NCBI RefSeq assembly: GCF_900109115.1
Contig: NZ_FNYV01000007.1
Span: 248,001 to 312,000 of the forward strand
Length of the DNA stretch: 64,000 nucleotides
Reading direction: 5' to 3'
Source: Micromonospora phaseoli
GTDB taxonomy: Bacteria; Actinomycetota; Actinomycetes; Mycobacteriales; Micromonosporaceae
Position numbers and translations under genes: made by a program. The notes under the pieces were generated by a model, which worked only from the letters and a program-made list of their open reading frames with translations, did no database searches and had not been told where the DNA came from. Position 1 is the stretch's first letter. Each line of letters starts with the position of its first letter. Below, piece by piece: positions 23,211 to 32,269 of the stretch.

Positions 23211-25046
23211 TCAGCCGGCGTCCATGCCGCGCAGGATCAACGGGAGCCGGGCCAGGCCGCCGTCGACGACGCGTACCGGTACGCCCCAGTCCTGCCGGGT
23301 CAGGTGGCAGGCAGCGTGCTCCACGTCGGCATCGCAGGTCGCCGCCTGGGCGGTAACCTGGAGCACCCCGTCGGTCACCGAGCCGTCGATCACCAGGCGG
23401 CGGGACAGCTCGGTGCTGGTGCCCGCCCCCTCGACCAGCAGTTCGGGTGGGGACGCGGAGACCACCAGCCGGGTGGACGGTCCGTACGTCTCGTCCAGCT
23501 TCTGGCCGGGCGCCGGAGTGAAGACGACGTCCAGGACGACCTCGCCGGCGGCCAGCTCGGTCGGGGTGCGTTCGGTGCGGTGCCGCGGGCCGTCCACGGT
23601 GCTCGCGCCGGCCGCCGAGAGGCTACCCGGGGCCAGCCGGGTGATCCGGTGCGCCGCGGACTCCACCACCAGCACCGTGCCGTCCGGGGTGAGCACCAGG
23701 TCGCTCGGCTCGGCCAGGCCCGTGGCCACGGTGGCGACCGAATCGGTCGTCGGGTCGTAACGACGCACGGCACCGTTGTACGTGTCGGCGATCAGCACCG
23801 AGCCGTCGGGCAGGGCACAGACGCCGAGCGGGTGCTGTAGCAGCGCCTGCGCCGCCGGCCCGTCCACGTGGCCGAAGTCGAACAGGCCTTGGCCGACGGC
23901 GGTACCCAGGACGCCGTTCTCGACGTACCGGATGGCGCTGGTCTCGCTGTCGGCGACCCAGAGCCGGGTCCCGTCGGTGGAGACGGCCAGGCCGGACGGC
24001 TGGGCCAGCCACGCTTGCGCCAGCGGGCCGTCGCGCAGCGCCTCCACGGTCGTACCGGCGTACATGCCCGCGGTGCGCTTGATCGGGTCGAACCACCACA
24101 ACTGGTGGATGCCGGCCATGGCGATGACGATCTTCCCGTCGTACCAGGCGAGGTCCCAGGGCGAGGAGAGGTCGACCGAGAGCGCGTCGTGCGCGTGGTC
24201 GTCCACCGTGGACCGCCACTGCCGCCCGGTGCCGGCCACGGTGACCACCTCGCCCGTGGCGAGCCGCACCCCGCGCAGCAGATGGTTGACGGTGTCGGCG
24301 ACCACCAGGTCGTAACCGGCGACCTCGGCGACGTGCGGCGGGAGCAGGCTCAACCCCTGCGGCTCGGAGAAGGTCGCGGCACCGCCCGGCCCGTCGGCCC
24401 GGCCCCGGCTGCCGTTGCCGATCGCCCGGACGACGGTCTCACCGTCGGCGGCCAACTCGACCACCCGGTGCCGGGCCGAGTCGGACACCAGCAGGCCGCC
24501 GTCGGGCAGGGCCACGGCCTTGCCCGGAAAACGCAGGGTGGTCTGCGGCTCGGCCGGCGGCACGTAGGGGCCGTCGCCCCGGTGCAGGGTGCCCTTGGCC
24601 TCCCCGGTGGCGATCAGGTCGTCGACGAGCCGGGCCAGCCCCTCGGCATGACCCTCACCGGCCATCGTGGCGACCACGTAGCCCTCCGGGTCGATCACCG
24701 CGAGGGTCGGCCAGGCGCGGGCCGCGTACTGCTGCCACATGTCCAGCTCGGGGTCGTCGAGTACGGGGTGGTGCACGCCGTACCGCTCGACGGCGGCGGC
24801 CAGCGCCGCCGGGTCCTTCTCGTGCTCGAACTTCGGTGAGTGCACGCCGATCACCACGAGGACGTCGGCGTACTTCTCCTCCAGCGGCCGCAGCTCGTCC
24901 AGCACATGCAGGCAGTTGATGCAGCAGAAAGTCCAGAAATCCGCTATTACGATCTTTCCCCGGAGATCAGCCAGCCGGATGGCCTTGCCGCCCGTGTTCA
25001 ACCAGGCCCGGCCGCGAAGCTCGGGCGCCCGCACGCGTGCACTCAT
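23211..25046 (-). CDS. Thioredoxin-like protein with NHL-repeat propeller (NHLRC2-like)
   Basis: A 611-residue protein. Residues 1 to about 150 are a thioredoxin-like domain with FWTFCCINCLHVLDEL, where the CCINC motif replaces the usual CxxC spacing, as in NHLRC2-type proteins. Residues about 165-470 hold NHL repeats, with several GLSLLPP, GLAVSTDG and GVCALPDG-type turns. The rest is a smaller C-terminal beta domain with a few Cys. No signal peptide is seen, so it is probably cytoplasmic. A redox or scaffold role is inferred from the family only. The ATG at 25046 is preceded by GGGGGC. Confidence 0.88.
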   Translation of the reverse strand: MSARVRAPELRGRAWLNTGGKAIRLADLRGKIVIADFWTFCCINCLHVLDELRPLEEKYADVLVVIGVHSPKFEHEKDPAALAAAVERYGVHHPVLDDPELDMWQQYAARAWPTLAVIDPEGYVVATMAGEGHAEGLARLVDDLIATGEAKGTLHRGDGPYVPPAEPQTTLRFPGKAVALPDGGLLVSDSARHRVVELAADGETVVRAIGNGSRGRADGPGGAATFSEPQGLSLLPPHVAEVAGYDLVVADTVNHLLRGVRLATGEVVTVAGTGRQWRSTVDDHAHDALSVDLSSPWDLAWYDGKIVIAMAGIHQLWWFDPIKRTAGMYAGTTVEALRDGPLAQAWLAQPSGLAVSTDGTRLWVADSETSAIRYVENGVLGTAVGQGLFDFGHVDGPAAQALLQHPLGVCALPDGSVLIADTYNGAVRRYDPTTDSVATVATGLAEPSDLVLTPDGTVLVVESAAHRITRLAPGSLSAAGASTVDGPRHRTERTPTELAAGEVVLDVVFTPAPGQKLDETYGPSTRLVVSASPPELLVEGAGTSTELSRRLVIDGSVTDGVLQVTAQAATCDADVEHAACHLTRQDWGVPVRVVDGGLARLPLILRGMDAG

Positions 25047-25434
25047 GCCCCCATCGTGCCTTACGACCGGCCGCCAGCCGGCCGGACAGGAGGCCGGAGA
25101 GGTGTACGCGACACCCCGAGGCGCGGACCCGCCCCGGGCTCGGCAGGGGGATAGCCGAACGCCGGGCGGGCGTCTTACTTCGAGGGGTGTGCCGGGACCC
25201 AGTCCGTGAAGCGCTTGTGCAGGTTCGCCGGCTCGCCGAACCGACTTGCGGCGGCCGTTCGGCCGTCAGCCCGGGCGCCGTGTCATCCAACACCGCAAAC
25301 ATTCTTGGTCACGGCACTAGCGGAGGGCTCACGAGTCTGAGCGCCGGGCGACACCGGGTGCCGACGGGCCGCCGACGACGCGAACGGCGGGGTCACGGGC
25401 GACCGTGACCCCGCCGTGGCGGTAAGTGGGTGGA
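25047..25434. other. Intergenic region, no gene recognised
   Basis: This 388-base stretch lies upstream of the thioredoxin-NHL gene and downstream of the LppU-like gene, both on the minus strand. It contains the terminator at 25386-25415 and presumably the promoter of the downstream gene. The short frames crossing it have no ribosome site or recognisable product. Confidence 0.6.
25386..25415 (-). terminator. Terminator of the low-complexity membrane protein gene
   Basis: A perfect 13-bp stem (25386-25398 with 25403-25415) and a 4-base loop, 19 bases beyond the minus-strand stop at 25435. Confidence 0.8.
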
Positions 25435-27942
25435 TCAGCCGCCGGTTGCCTGCTTGAGGCAGAGCACCGGGTTGGCGGTGGAGCCACGAAGGTCCACGTG
25501 CGGCATGACCGGGTCGGGGCACTTGTCCTTCGACTCGACCTTCGACACCACGGTGAAGGCCTCCGCCTCGGTGCATTCGGCGGCGACCGCGCTCTCCCCG
25601 GAGCGCTTGACGCAGGAGCCGACCGGCGGGTCGAACGCGCCCGTCTCCTCCGATCCGCCGATCATGCCGAGGAGCAGGAGCAGACCGAGCGGGATCGCCA
25701 GGATGAGTACGGCGGCAACCAGCACGGCGGCGAGCACCCGGCCGTTGCGTACCTTCGGCGCCGGGGCCTCTGGCGCCGGCTCGGCGACCGGCTTGAACGC
25801 GTCGAAGCGTCCCTGCTCCGACTCCGTCGTGGACGGTCCCGGGCTCCACGGCGGAGCCGACTGCGGGGGCGGCGGGAACGCCGAGTTGTGCTCGGAGCCG
25901 GTTTCCGGCCGGACGGGAGCACCGTAGGTGCCGCCCGGGCGCCCCGGGGGGCCGCCGAACGGGTCGTTGCCCGAGCCGCCGAACCGGTCGCCGGGCGGAC
26001 CGCCGAACGGGTCGGCCGGGCGTTCGGGCTCGGCATGCGGCCGTACCCCGTTGAGCGGGCGGTTGCTCGGCGGGGCGTCGACGAAGGACGGTATCCCGGG
26101 CGGGAAGGCCGGGGGCGCCGCCGGTGAGGCGGGGGCGGCCGGGCCCGCGAACGCATCCCGCCCGCCAGCCGGCGGCTGGGGATCGGTGAAGCGTGACTCC
26201 GGGCCCTGGTCGAACCGTTCTGGCCCCTGGTCAAACCGCTCCGGACCCTGGTCGAACCGGGGCACCAGAGGTTGCTCGTCCTGCTCCTGAGCCGGCTCCT
26301 CGGCCTGCTCCGCGCGGGCCGGCCGGCCGTACACCCGTGGTTGTGGTGTCGACGACCCGGTCGGTCGCAGCGAATGGTCGGCCGGGGGCATCACCCGGCT
26401 GGCCAGCGGCACCGAGGCGCTCGCGGCGACGCCGCCAGCGGCGGGTGGGGTGGGCCGGCCCTCGGCCTCCGGGGAGGTGCGGGGAGCGGGGATGACCGGT
26501 CCGGCCGGTGACTGCGGTTCGTCGTGCCGCGACTCGGGCTGACCCCAGCCCATCGCTGCGGCCGCCTGGTCGACACCCGGACGGGCACCCTGCCCGGCCT
26601 GGTCATCGGTGAACGGTGGCGGCTGACCGTAGTCGGTGGGTGACGCGGCGCCCAGACTGGCGCCCGGTACCCGCTGCTCCTGTGGCGGCAGCGGCACCAT
26701 GTTGGCCGGTGAGATGCCCGGAGCGGGGGCGGGCTGGTAGACCGGGACCTCCTCCGCCCGAGCTGCCTCGGGCTCGGCGTCGGCCTTGGGTGGGGTCGTC
26801 TCCGCGGCCCCGGCACGGCCCCACGCCTCACCGGCTGACCACGGCTCGATGTCGGGCAGCGAGCGATCGGCGGTGCTACGGGACGGCAGCGGCTCCGCAG
26901 TCGGGCTCCAGGTCGGCGGTGGCCCGGCGGCGGGGTTGCCGCCGGCCCAGCCGGTCGGCTCGCCCGGTGCGGGCGTGGCCGCCCAGTCGGGCTGTGCCGG
27001 CCGGTCGCCGCTGGTCTGCCAGCCCTCGGCCGGCTGCTCGGGGGCCCAGCCGTTGGCGGCGGGCTCCCGCCGCTGGCCGGTCGCCCAGCCCGGCTGTTCC
27101 TGCTGCTCGGCCGGCCAGCCCTCGGCACGGGCCGCGCCGTCGGTGGCGGGCCGGTGCGGCAATGCGGGGTCGGCCTGCGGCACCTGGGCGGTGGCCCGTG
27201 CCACCGGCTCGGCGCGGGCCGGCATCGGCGGCTCGACCTGGGCCCAGTCCGGCTGCGCCGGCTCGGGCTGGCTAGCGGGCGTGGCCCAACCGGGAGTCTG
27301 GTCGCCGGTGCGCGGCGCGGGAGTCCACTCTGACTGCTGGCCGCCGCCCCATCCGCCGGGCTGCCCAGAGGCGGGCTTGTTGGTGGCCCAGTCTGGCTGG
27401 CCGGAGGCGGCCGGCTGGTTGGTGGCCCAGTCGGGCTTGTTGGTGGCCCAGTCGGGTTGCCCGGAGGCAGGCTGACTGGGCGTCCACTCTCCAGGCTGCC
27501 CGGCGTCCGCTGGTGCGGACTCGGTGGCCCAGGCGGGGCTGGTCTGGGCCGGGCTGGTCTGGGCGCCGTTGGCCCAGGCGGGCTGCTCTGATGTGGACGG
27601 GGCAGCCGGAGCCCAGCCGGGGGCGGGCTGCTGCGGCTGGTCTCCCTGTGCCAGCCAGGACGGCTGGCTTCCAGCGGGCTGGTCCCAGGCACCGGGGGTC
27701 GGCGGTTCCGCCTGCCTGGTCGCCTGGGCGTTGCCCCACGGGCCCCCTTGCTGGTTGGCCCAGCCAGGTGTGGAGGCCTCCGGGCGGGCGGGCGGAGGTG
27801 GAGCCCAACCCAGATCGGGGGCGGTTGCGCCGTACCCGTTGTCCTGCTGAGCCGGTCGGTCGCCGTACGGCGCCGGTCCGCCGCCGCCCGGCGGCACCTC
27901 GTCCGGCTCCTGGCCGGGGCGGTGCGGGCCCTCGGACGTCAT
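25435..27942 (-). CDS. Large Pro/Trp/Gln-rich membrane protein with LppU/SCO3897-like C-terminal domain
   Basis: An 835-residue protein. About 730 N-terminal residues are low complexity: Pro, Gln, Ala, Gly and evenly spaced Trp, with tandem units such as QPDWATNKPDWATN, repeated PGWA or PAWA, and three copies of RFDQGPE near residue 580. A single membrane helix (VLAAVLVAAVLILAIPLGLLLL in part) lies near residue 745. The outer domain of about 80 residues has four Cys (GSCVK, AECTE, KDKCPD, LCLK), like LppU/SCO3897 proteins. So the long disordered part is cytoplasmic and the small Cys domain outside. Function is unknown. GGAGGAGG precedes the ATG at 27942. Confidence 0.8.
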   Translation of the reverse strand: MTSEGPHRPGQEPDEVPPGGGGPAPYGDRPAQQDNGYGATAPDLGWAPPPPARPEASTPGWANQQGGPWGNAQATRQAEPPTPGAWDQPAGSQPSWLAQGDQPQQPAPGWAPAAPSTSEQPAWANGAQTSPAQTSPAWATESAPADAGQPGEWTPSQPASGQPDWATNKPDWATNQPAASGQPDWATNKPASGQPGGWGGGQQSEWTPAPRTGDQTPGWATPASQPEPAQPDWAQVEPPMPARAEPVARATAQVPQADPALPHRPATDGAARAEGWPAEQQEQPGWATGQRREPAANGWAPEQPAEGWQTSGDRPAQPDWAATPAPGEPTGWAGGNPAAGPPPTWSPTAEPLPSRSTADRSLPDIEPWSAGEAWGRAGAAETTPPKADAEPEAARAEEVPVYQPAPAPGISPANMVPLPPQEQRVPGASLGAASPTDYGQPPPFTDDQAGQGARPGVDQAAAAMGWGQPESRHDEPQSPAGPVIPAPRTSPEAEGRPTPPAAGGVAASASVPLASRVMPPADHSLRPTGSSTPQPRVYGRPARAEQAEEPAQEQDEQPLVPRFDQGPERFDQGPERFDQGPESRFTDPQPPAGGRDAFAGPAAPASPAAPPAFPPGIPSFVDAPPSNRPLNGVRPHAEPERPADPFGGPPGDRFGGSGNDPFGGPPGRPGGTYGAPVRPETGSEHNSAFPPPPQSAPPWSPGPSTTESEQGRFDAFKPVAEPAPEAPAPKVRNGRVLAAVLVAAVLILAIPLGLLLLLGMIGGSEETGAFDPPVGSCVKRSGESAVAAECTEAEAFTVVSKVESKDKCPDPVMPHVDLRGSTANPVLCLKQATGG

Positions 27943-28284
27943 GCGTGCGCCTCCTCCATCACATGTCGGCCGCCGTCGCCGATGGTCTCGGCAGGGCAGC
28001 CGGCGTTGCCGGCAGACCGGCCGTGCCGGCTCCCCGCACCGTATCCCGGTGGCCGTTGGGGGGCTTCCGGGGAGCTTCGATCGTCACTGTCCGTCGCAGG
28101 GCGGTGTCGAGGTGCTTCTATCGCCTCGACCTGTCCCGAGCATGGACGACGACCGAACCCCACCGTACCGGGCGCTGCGTCGGGGCGGTATCCCGGTGTC
28201 AGCGCCCGGTCGTAACGCCGACGACCCGCCCGGGTTGCCCGGGCGGGTCGTCGATCTGGAGGAGGCGAATAACGTCTTGTGGCG
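27943..28284. other. Intergenic region with a terminator but no gene recognised
   Basis: This 342-base stretch separates the 45-residue gene from the large membrane protein gene. It holds the terminator at 28220-28252 and presumably the promoter for the gene at 27942. No coding frame with a credible ribosome site was found. Confidence 0.55.
28220..28252 (-). terminator. Terminator of the 45-residue gene
   Basis: A perfect 15-bp stem (28220-28234 with 28238-28252) with a 3-base loop, 32 bases beyond the small gene's stop. Confidence 0.82.
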
Positions 28285-28422
28285 TCAGTACATGTGACGC
28301 TGGGCGATGGCGAGGATCTCGTCGCGGACCGCAGGCGAACTGGCGGAGCGCAGGGCCCGCTCGATGGCGCGGGCGCGGCGGTTGGCGTCGCGGCGGTTGC
28401 GGATTCGCTCGATCATGCTCAT
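28285..28422 (-). CDS. Small basic conserved-looking protein, 45 residues
   Basis: A short gene easily missed by length cut-offs. It reads MSMIERIRNRRDANRRARAI, then ERALRSASSPAVRDEILAIA and QRHMY, an Arg-rich helical protein. A strong AGGAGGAGAG site lies eight bases before the ATG, and its own terminator follows the stop, so it forms a complete transcription unit. Similar small Arg-rich proteins occur in actinomycetes, from memory, without a function. It could bind nucleic acid or another protein. Promoter sequences are not obvious. Confidence 0.72.
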   Translation of the reverse strand: MSMIERIRNRRDANRRARAIERALRSASSPAVRDEILAIAQRHMY

Positions 28423-28580
28423 GGTCTCTCTCCTCCTGGGCTATTCGGTTGTCGTCCCGTCTTGTCTCTATTGAAGCGCAGCGACGAGTGGAATGCCAGC
28501 GATTGTTAGGTGAGCTGGGCCATAAGCCTAAGAATCTTAGGTCCAACGTGGCGGCAGACAGGGTTTTCTTCGCCGAACGG

Positions 28581-28626
28581 CAACGGCCGGTGTGTCGGGC
28601 GTTAACCCGTTGCACACCGGCCGTTG
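28581..28626 (-). terminator. Terminator of the E1-E2 dehydrogenase operon
   Basis: A perfect 14-bp stem (28581-28594 with 28613-28626) whose 18-base loop forms a further CGGG/CCCG stem. It lies 16 bases beyond the E2 stop on the minus strand. Confidence 0.8.
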
Positions 28627-28641
28627 CCGTCGTGTGGCGCG

Positions 28642-30099
28642 TCAGGTCCAGCCGAGCAGCGCCGCCTCCGGATCGGTGAGGAAGTCACCCACGTCGCGCA
28701 GGAACTTCGAGCCCAGCTCGCCGTCGATTATCCGGTGGTCGAAGGAGAGCCCGAGCGTGGTGACCAGGCGCGGTTTGACCTTGCCCTTGTGTACCCAGGG
28801 CATCTCGCGGACCGCACCGAAGGCCAGGATCGCCGACTCGCCCGGTGGCAGGATCGGCGTACCGGTGTCCACCCCGAACACCCCCACGTTGGTGATGGTC
28901 AGGGTGCCGCCCGCCATGTCGGCCGGCGAGGTCTTCCCGGTCTTGGCCGTCTGCACCAGGCCCGTCAACGCCTCCGCCAACTCGCGCAGGGTCAACCGGC
29001 CGGCGTCCTTGACGTTCGGCACGATCAGGCCGCGCTCGGTGGCCGCCGCGATACCCAGGTTGACGTACTCCTTGACGACGATCTCGTCGCCGGCCCAGGT
29101 CGAGTTGACCATCGGGTGCCGCCGCACCGCCAGCAGCACCGCCTTGGCGACCAGCAGCAGCGGCGACACGCGGACGTCCCGCCACTCGCGCCGCTCGCGC
29201 AGTCGATCCAGGGCCTTCATCGCCCGGGTCACGTCGACGGTCAGGAACTCCGTCACGTGCGGCGCGGTGAAGGCCGAGCGGGACATGTTCTCGGCGGTGA
29301 GCTTGCGTACCCCCTTGACCGGAATCCGCTGCTCACGGTCCGTGCCGAAGCTCGCGGCCGAGGTGGCCGACGCGGCCACCGTCAGCGGTTCGGCCGCTCC
29401 CGGGGCCGCCGCCCGCTGCACGTCCTCGCGGGTGATCGAGCCCAGTGGCCCCGACCCGGTCAACGTAACCAGGTCGACGCCGAGGTCCTTGGCGAGCTTG
29501 CGTACCGGTGGCTTGGCCAGGATCGGCCCGCCGACCCGGCCGTTGCCGTTGACCGCAGGCGACGCCGGAGCGGCCTGCACCGGCACCGGCACCGGAGCCG
29601 GCGCTGCCGGCGGCGCGGCGGTGGCCGATGCCGGGGCGGAGCCCTTGCGGGGCCGGCGCTTGGCCGCGGTGGTACGCGGGCCGTAGCCGACCAGGACCGC
29701 CGTGCGGCCACCCGGGGCGGGACCGCCGATCAGGCCCGGCTCCACCGCGCCCTCGGCCGGTGCGACCTCGACCGCGGCCAGCGATGCAGCCGACGGAGTT
29801 GGCAGGTGGGCGGAGGGCGTACCGGTGGTCGAGGACTCGACCGGCCCGGCACCGGGGTCGGTGTCGATCGCGATGATCGGCGTGCCGACCTCGACGGTGG
29901 TGCCCTCCGGGTGGAAGATCGCCTGGACCTGGCCGGCCCACTTCGCCGGGATCTCCACAGCCGCCTTGGCCGTCTCCACCTCGACGATCGGCTGGTTCAG
30001 CTCGATGGTGTCGCCCACCTTGACGAGCCAGCTGAGGATCTCGCCCTCGGTCAGCCCTTCACCCAGGTCGGGCAGGTTGAACTCCTTGATCCGGGACAT
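28642..30099 (-). CDS. 2-oxoacid dehydrogenase E2 (dihydrolipoyl acyltransferase)
   Basis: A 485-residue E2. Residues 1-80 are a single lipoyl domain with the lipoylated Lys in ETAKAAVEIP. An Ala/Pro linker follows, then an E1/E3-binding domain (PPVRKLAKDLGVDLVTLTG, GPLGSITREDVQ) near 245-285, and the acyltransferase domain ending in SFDHRIIDGELG with the catalytic His and Asp. The start is the ATG at 30099 (MSRIKEFNLPDLGEG), five bases after the E1beta stop; the longer frame is an artefact running through E1beta. Branched-chain or pyruvate specificity cannot be settled from sequence alone. No E3 gene is adjacent. Confidence 0.93.
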   Translation of the reverse strand: MSRIKEFNLPDLGEGLTEGEILSWLVKVGDTIELNQPIVEVETAKAAVEIPAKWAGQVQAIFHPEGTTVEVGTPIIAIDTDPGAGPVESSTTGTPSAHLPTPSAASLAAVEVAPAEGAVEPGLIGGPAPGGRTAVLVGYGPRTTAAKRRPRKGSAPASATAAPPAAPAPVPVPVQAAPASPAVNGNGRVGGPILAKPPVRKLAKDLGVDLVTLTGSGPLGSITREDVQRAAAPGAAEPLTVAASATSAASFGTDREQRIPVKGVRKLTAENMSRSAFTAPHVTEFLTVDVTRAMKALDRLRERREWRDVRVSPLLLVAKAVLLAVRRHPMVNSTWAGDEIVVKEYVNLGIAAATERGLIVPNVKDAGRLTLRELAEALTGLVQTAKTGKTSPADMAGGTLTITNVGVFGVDTGTPILPPGESAILAFGAVREMPWVHKGKVKPRLVTTLGLSFDHRIIDGELGSKFLRDVGDFLTDPEAALLGWT

Positions 30100-30104
30100 G
30101 CCGC

Positions 30105-31094
30105 TCACCAGCCGAAGGAGCGGTCGACGGCGTCGAGCACCCGGTCGAGGTCGGGCAGGTACTCCTCCTCCACCCGGGCGGCCGGGTAGGGCGTGTCGAA
30201 GCCGGTCACCCGCAGCACCGGGGACTCCAGGGAGTAGAAGCACTCCTCGGTGATCCGTGCCGCGATCTCCGCGCCCATGCCCAGGTTGCCCGGGGCCTCG
30301 TGCACCACCACCGCGCGGCCGGTGCGCCGCACCGACTCGTAGACCACACCGAGGTCCAGCGGGGAGAGCGTACGCAGGTCGATGACCTCCAGGTTCCGGC
30401 CGTCCTCGGCGGCGGCGGTGGCCGCGTCGAGGCAGGTGCGGACCATCGGGCCGTACGCCAGCAGGGTGACGTCGCTGCCGGCCCGAGCCACCCGGGCGGC
30501 GTGCAGCGGGTACGCCTGCGACAGCGGGGCGTCCAGGTCGACCTGCCCCTTCTCCCAGTAGCGCCGCTTCGGCTCCAGGAACACGATCGGGTCGTCCGAC
30601 GCGATCGCCTGCTGGATCATCACGTACGCGTCCTGCGGGCTGGCGCAGGAGACGACCTTCAGGCCGGCGGTGTGCGCGAAGTACGCCTCGGGCGACTCCG
30701 AGTGGTGCTCCACCGCGCCGATCCCGCCGCCGAACGGGATCCGGATGACCATCGGGATGTTCAGCTTGCCCCGCGAGCGGTAGTGCATCTTCGCCACCTG
30801 CGAAACGATCTGGTCGTACGCCGGGTAGACGAAGCCGTCGAACTGGATCTCGCAGACCGGACGGTAGCCGCGGATGGCCAGGCCGACCGCGGTGCCGATG
30901 ATGCCGGACTCGGCGAGCGGCGTGTCGATCACCCGCTGGTCGCCGAAGTCCTTCTGGAGGCCGTCGGTGATCCGGAAGACGCCGCCGAGCTTGCCGACGT
31001 CCTCGCCCATGATGACGACCTTCGGGTCGTTCTCCAGGGCCCTGCGCAGGCCGACGTTGAGGGCCTTGCCGAGGGTGAGCGTCTCCGTGGCCAT
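30105..31094 (-). CDS. 2-oxoacid dehydrogenase E1 beta subunit
   Basis: A 329-residue E1beta. It opens MATETLTLGKALNVGLRRAL, has MGEDVGKLGGVFR, the DTPLAESGIIGTAVGLA block, PFGGGIGAVEHHSESPEAYF, and ends with VTGFDTPYPAAR. It forms the thiamine-diphosphate E1 heterotetramer with the alpha subunit, and decarboxylates a branched-chain 2-oxoacid or pyruvate. Its ATG shares one base with the E1alpha stop (TGATG), so translation is coupled. Confidence 0.95.
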   Translation of the reverse strand: MATETLTLGKALNVGLRRALENDPKVVIMGEDVGKLGGVFRITDGLQKDFGDQRVIDTPLAESGIIGTAVGLAIRGYRPVCEIQFDGFVYPAYDQIVSQVAKMHYRSRGKLNIPMVIRIPFGGGIGAVEHHSESPEAYFAHTAGLKVVSCASPQDAYVMIQQAIASDDPIVFLEPKRRYWEKGQVDLDAPLSQAYPLHAARVARAGSDVTLLAYGPMVRTCLDAATAAAEDGRNLEVIDLRTLSPLDLGVVYESVRRTGRAVVVHEAPGNLGMGAEIAARITEECFYSLESPVLRVTGFDTPYPAARVEEEYLPDLDRVLDAVDRSFGW

Positions 31095-32269
31095 CAGTGG
31101 GCGCTCCCCTCGAACGACTCAAAGTACCGGCTGAACTGCGCGCGCTGCTCGTCCAGCAGCGGCGACCCGTTGGGGTAGACGTGGTCGAACATCGTGACCG
31201 GCTCCGGGTTCGGCATGGCCAACACCCGCTCGCGCAGGTCCACCGCCTCCCGACGGGCCTGCTCGTCGACCTCGGTGAAGAAGTCGGCGTCGGCGATCTT
31301 CTCCCGGTCCAGGAACGCCTTCATCCGGGCGATCGGGTCCTTGGCCTGCCAGGCCTCGACCTCGCTGGCGATGCGGTAGCGGGTCGGGTCGTCGGAGGTG
31401 GTGTGCGCACCCATCCGATAGGTGTACGCCTCGATGAGGCTCGGGCCCTGCCCGTGTCGGGCGTTGTCCAGCGCGTGCCGGGTCACCGCGTACGTGGCCA
31501 GCACGTCGTTGCCGTCGACCCGGATACCGGGGAAGCCGAAGCCGGCCGCGCGCCGGTAGAGGGGGATGCGGGTCTGCCGCTCCAGCGGCTCGGAGATGGC
31601 GTACTGGTTGTTCTGGCAGAAGAACACCAGCGGGGAGTTGAACACGCCGGCCCAGACGAACGCCTCGTTGACGTCGCCCTGGCTGGTGGCGCCGTCGCCG
31701 AAGTAGGCGATCACCGCCTCGCCGTCGTCGGTACCGGTCTTGCCGTCCATCGCGACGCCCATGGCGTACCCGGTCGCGTGCAGGGTCTGTGCCCCGATCA
31801 CGATCGTGTACATGTTGAACTTGAACTCGTTCGGGTCCCAGCCGCCCTGGTCGACCCCGCGGAACAGGCCCAGCGGCATGATCGGGTCGATGCCGCGGCA
31901 GTAGAGCACGCCGTGCTCGCGGTAGGTGGGGAAGGCCATGTCCTGCGTACGCAGCGCCCGGCCCGAGCCGACCTGGGCCGCCTCCTGGCCGAGCAGGCTC
32001 GCCCAGATGCCCAGCTCACCCTGGCGTTGCAGGGCCGTCGCCTCGGCGTCCAGCTTCCGGACCAGCACCAGATCGCGATAGAGGCCGCGGTACTCCTCGT
32101 CGGTGAAGTCGACGCGGTACTCGGTGCCGTCCGGGCCGGTCACGCTCTCGATCCGCTCACCTTCGGGGGTGAGTAGCTGCACCAGCTCCGGATCGCCGGT
32201 CGTGGCCTTCCTGGATCGGGGTGCGGCGCGCCGGCCCCGCGTGGGGCCCCCGGGGTCGCCCTTTGCCAT
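31094..32269 (-). CDS. 2-oxoacid dehydrogenase E1 alpha subunit
   Basis: A 391-residue E1alpha. The first 35 residues are basic (MAKGDPGGPTRGRRAAPRSR). Family features are LVLVRKLDAEATALQRQGEL, SLLGQEAAQVGSG, the ThDP motif GDGATSQGDVNEAFVWAGVF through NNQYAIS, and YRMGAHTTSDDPTRY with the phosphorylation-loop-like region. The ATG at 32269 has GGGAGAG upstream; the GTG frame above it adds Arg-rich residues. It heads the E1alpha-E1beta-E2 operon. The closest remembered relatives are the M. tuberculosis BkdABC and Streptomyces pyruvate or branched-chain complexes. Confidence 0.94.
   Translation of the reverse strand: MAKGDPGGPTRGRRAAPRSRKATTGDPELVQLLTPEGERIESVTGPDGTEYRVDFTDEEYRGLYRDLVLVRKLDAEATALQRQGELGIWASLLGQEAAQVGSGRALRTQDMAFPTYREHGVLYCRGIDPIMPLGLFRGVDQGGWDPNEFKFNMYTIVIGAQTLHATGYAMGVAMDGKTGTDDGEAVIAYFGDGATSQGDVNEAFVWAGVFNSPLVFFCQNNQYAISEPLERQTRIPLYRRAAGFGFPGIRVDGNDVLATYAVTRHALDNARHGQGPSLIEAYTYRMGAHTTSDDPTRYRIASEVEAWQAKDPIARMKAFLDREKIADADFFTEVDEQARREAVDLRERVLAMPNPEPVTMFDHVYPNGSPLLDEQRAQFSRYFESFEGSAH

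Noticed and set aside
25037..25408. Frames in the 25.0-25.4 kb gap
   Set aside because: No ribosome site or recognisable product, and they cross a promoter and terminator.
30100..31122. N-terminal extension of E2 through the E1beta gene
   Set aside because: It is an out-of-frame read of E1beta; E2 proper begins at the lipoyl domain start MSRIKEF.
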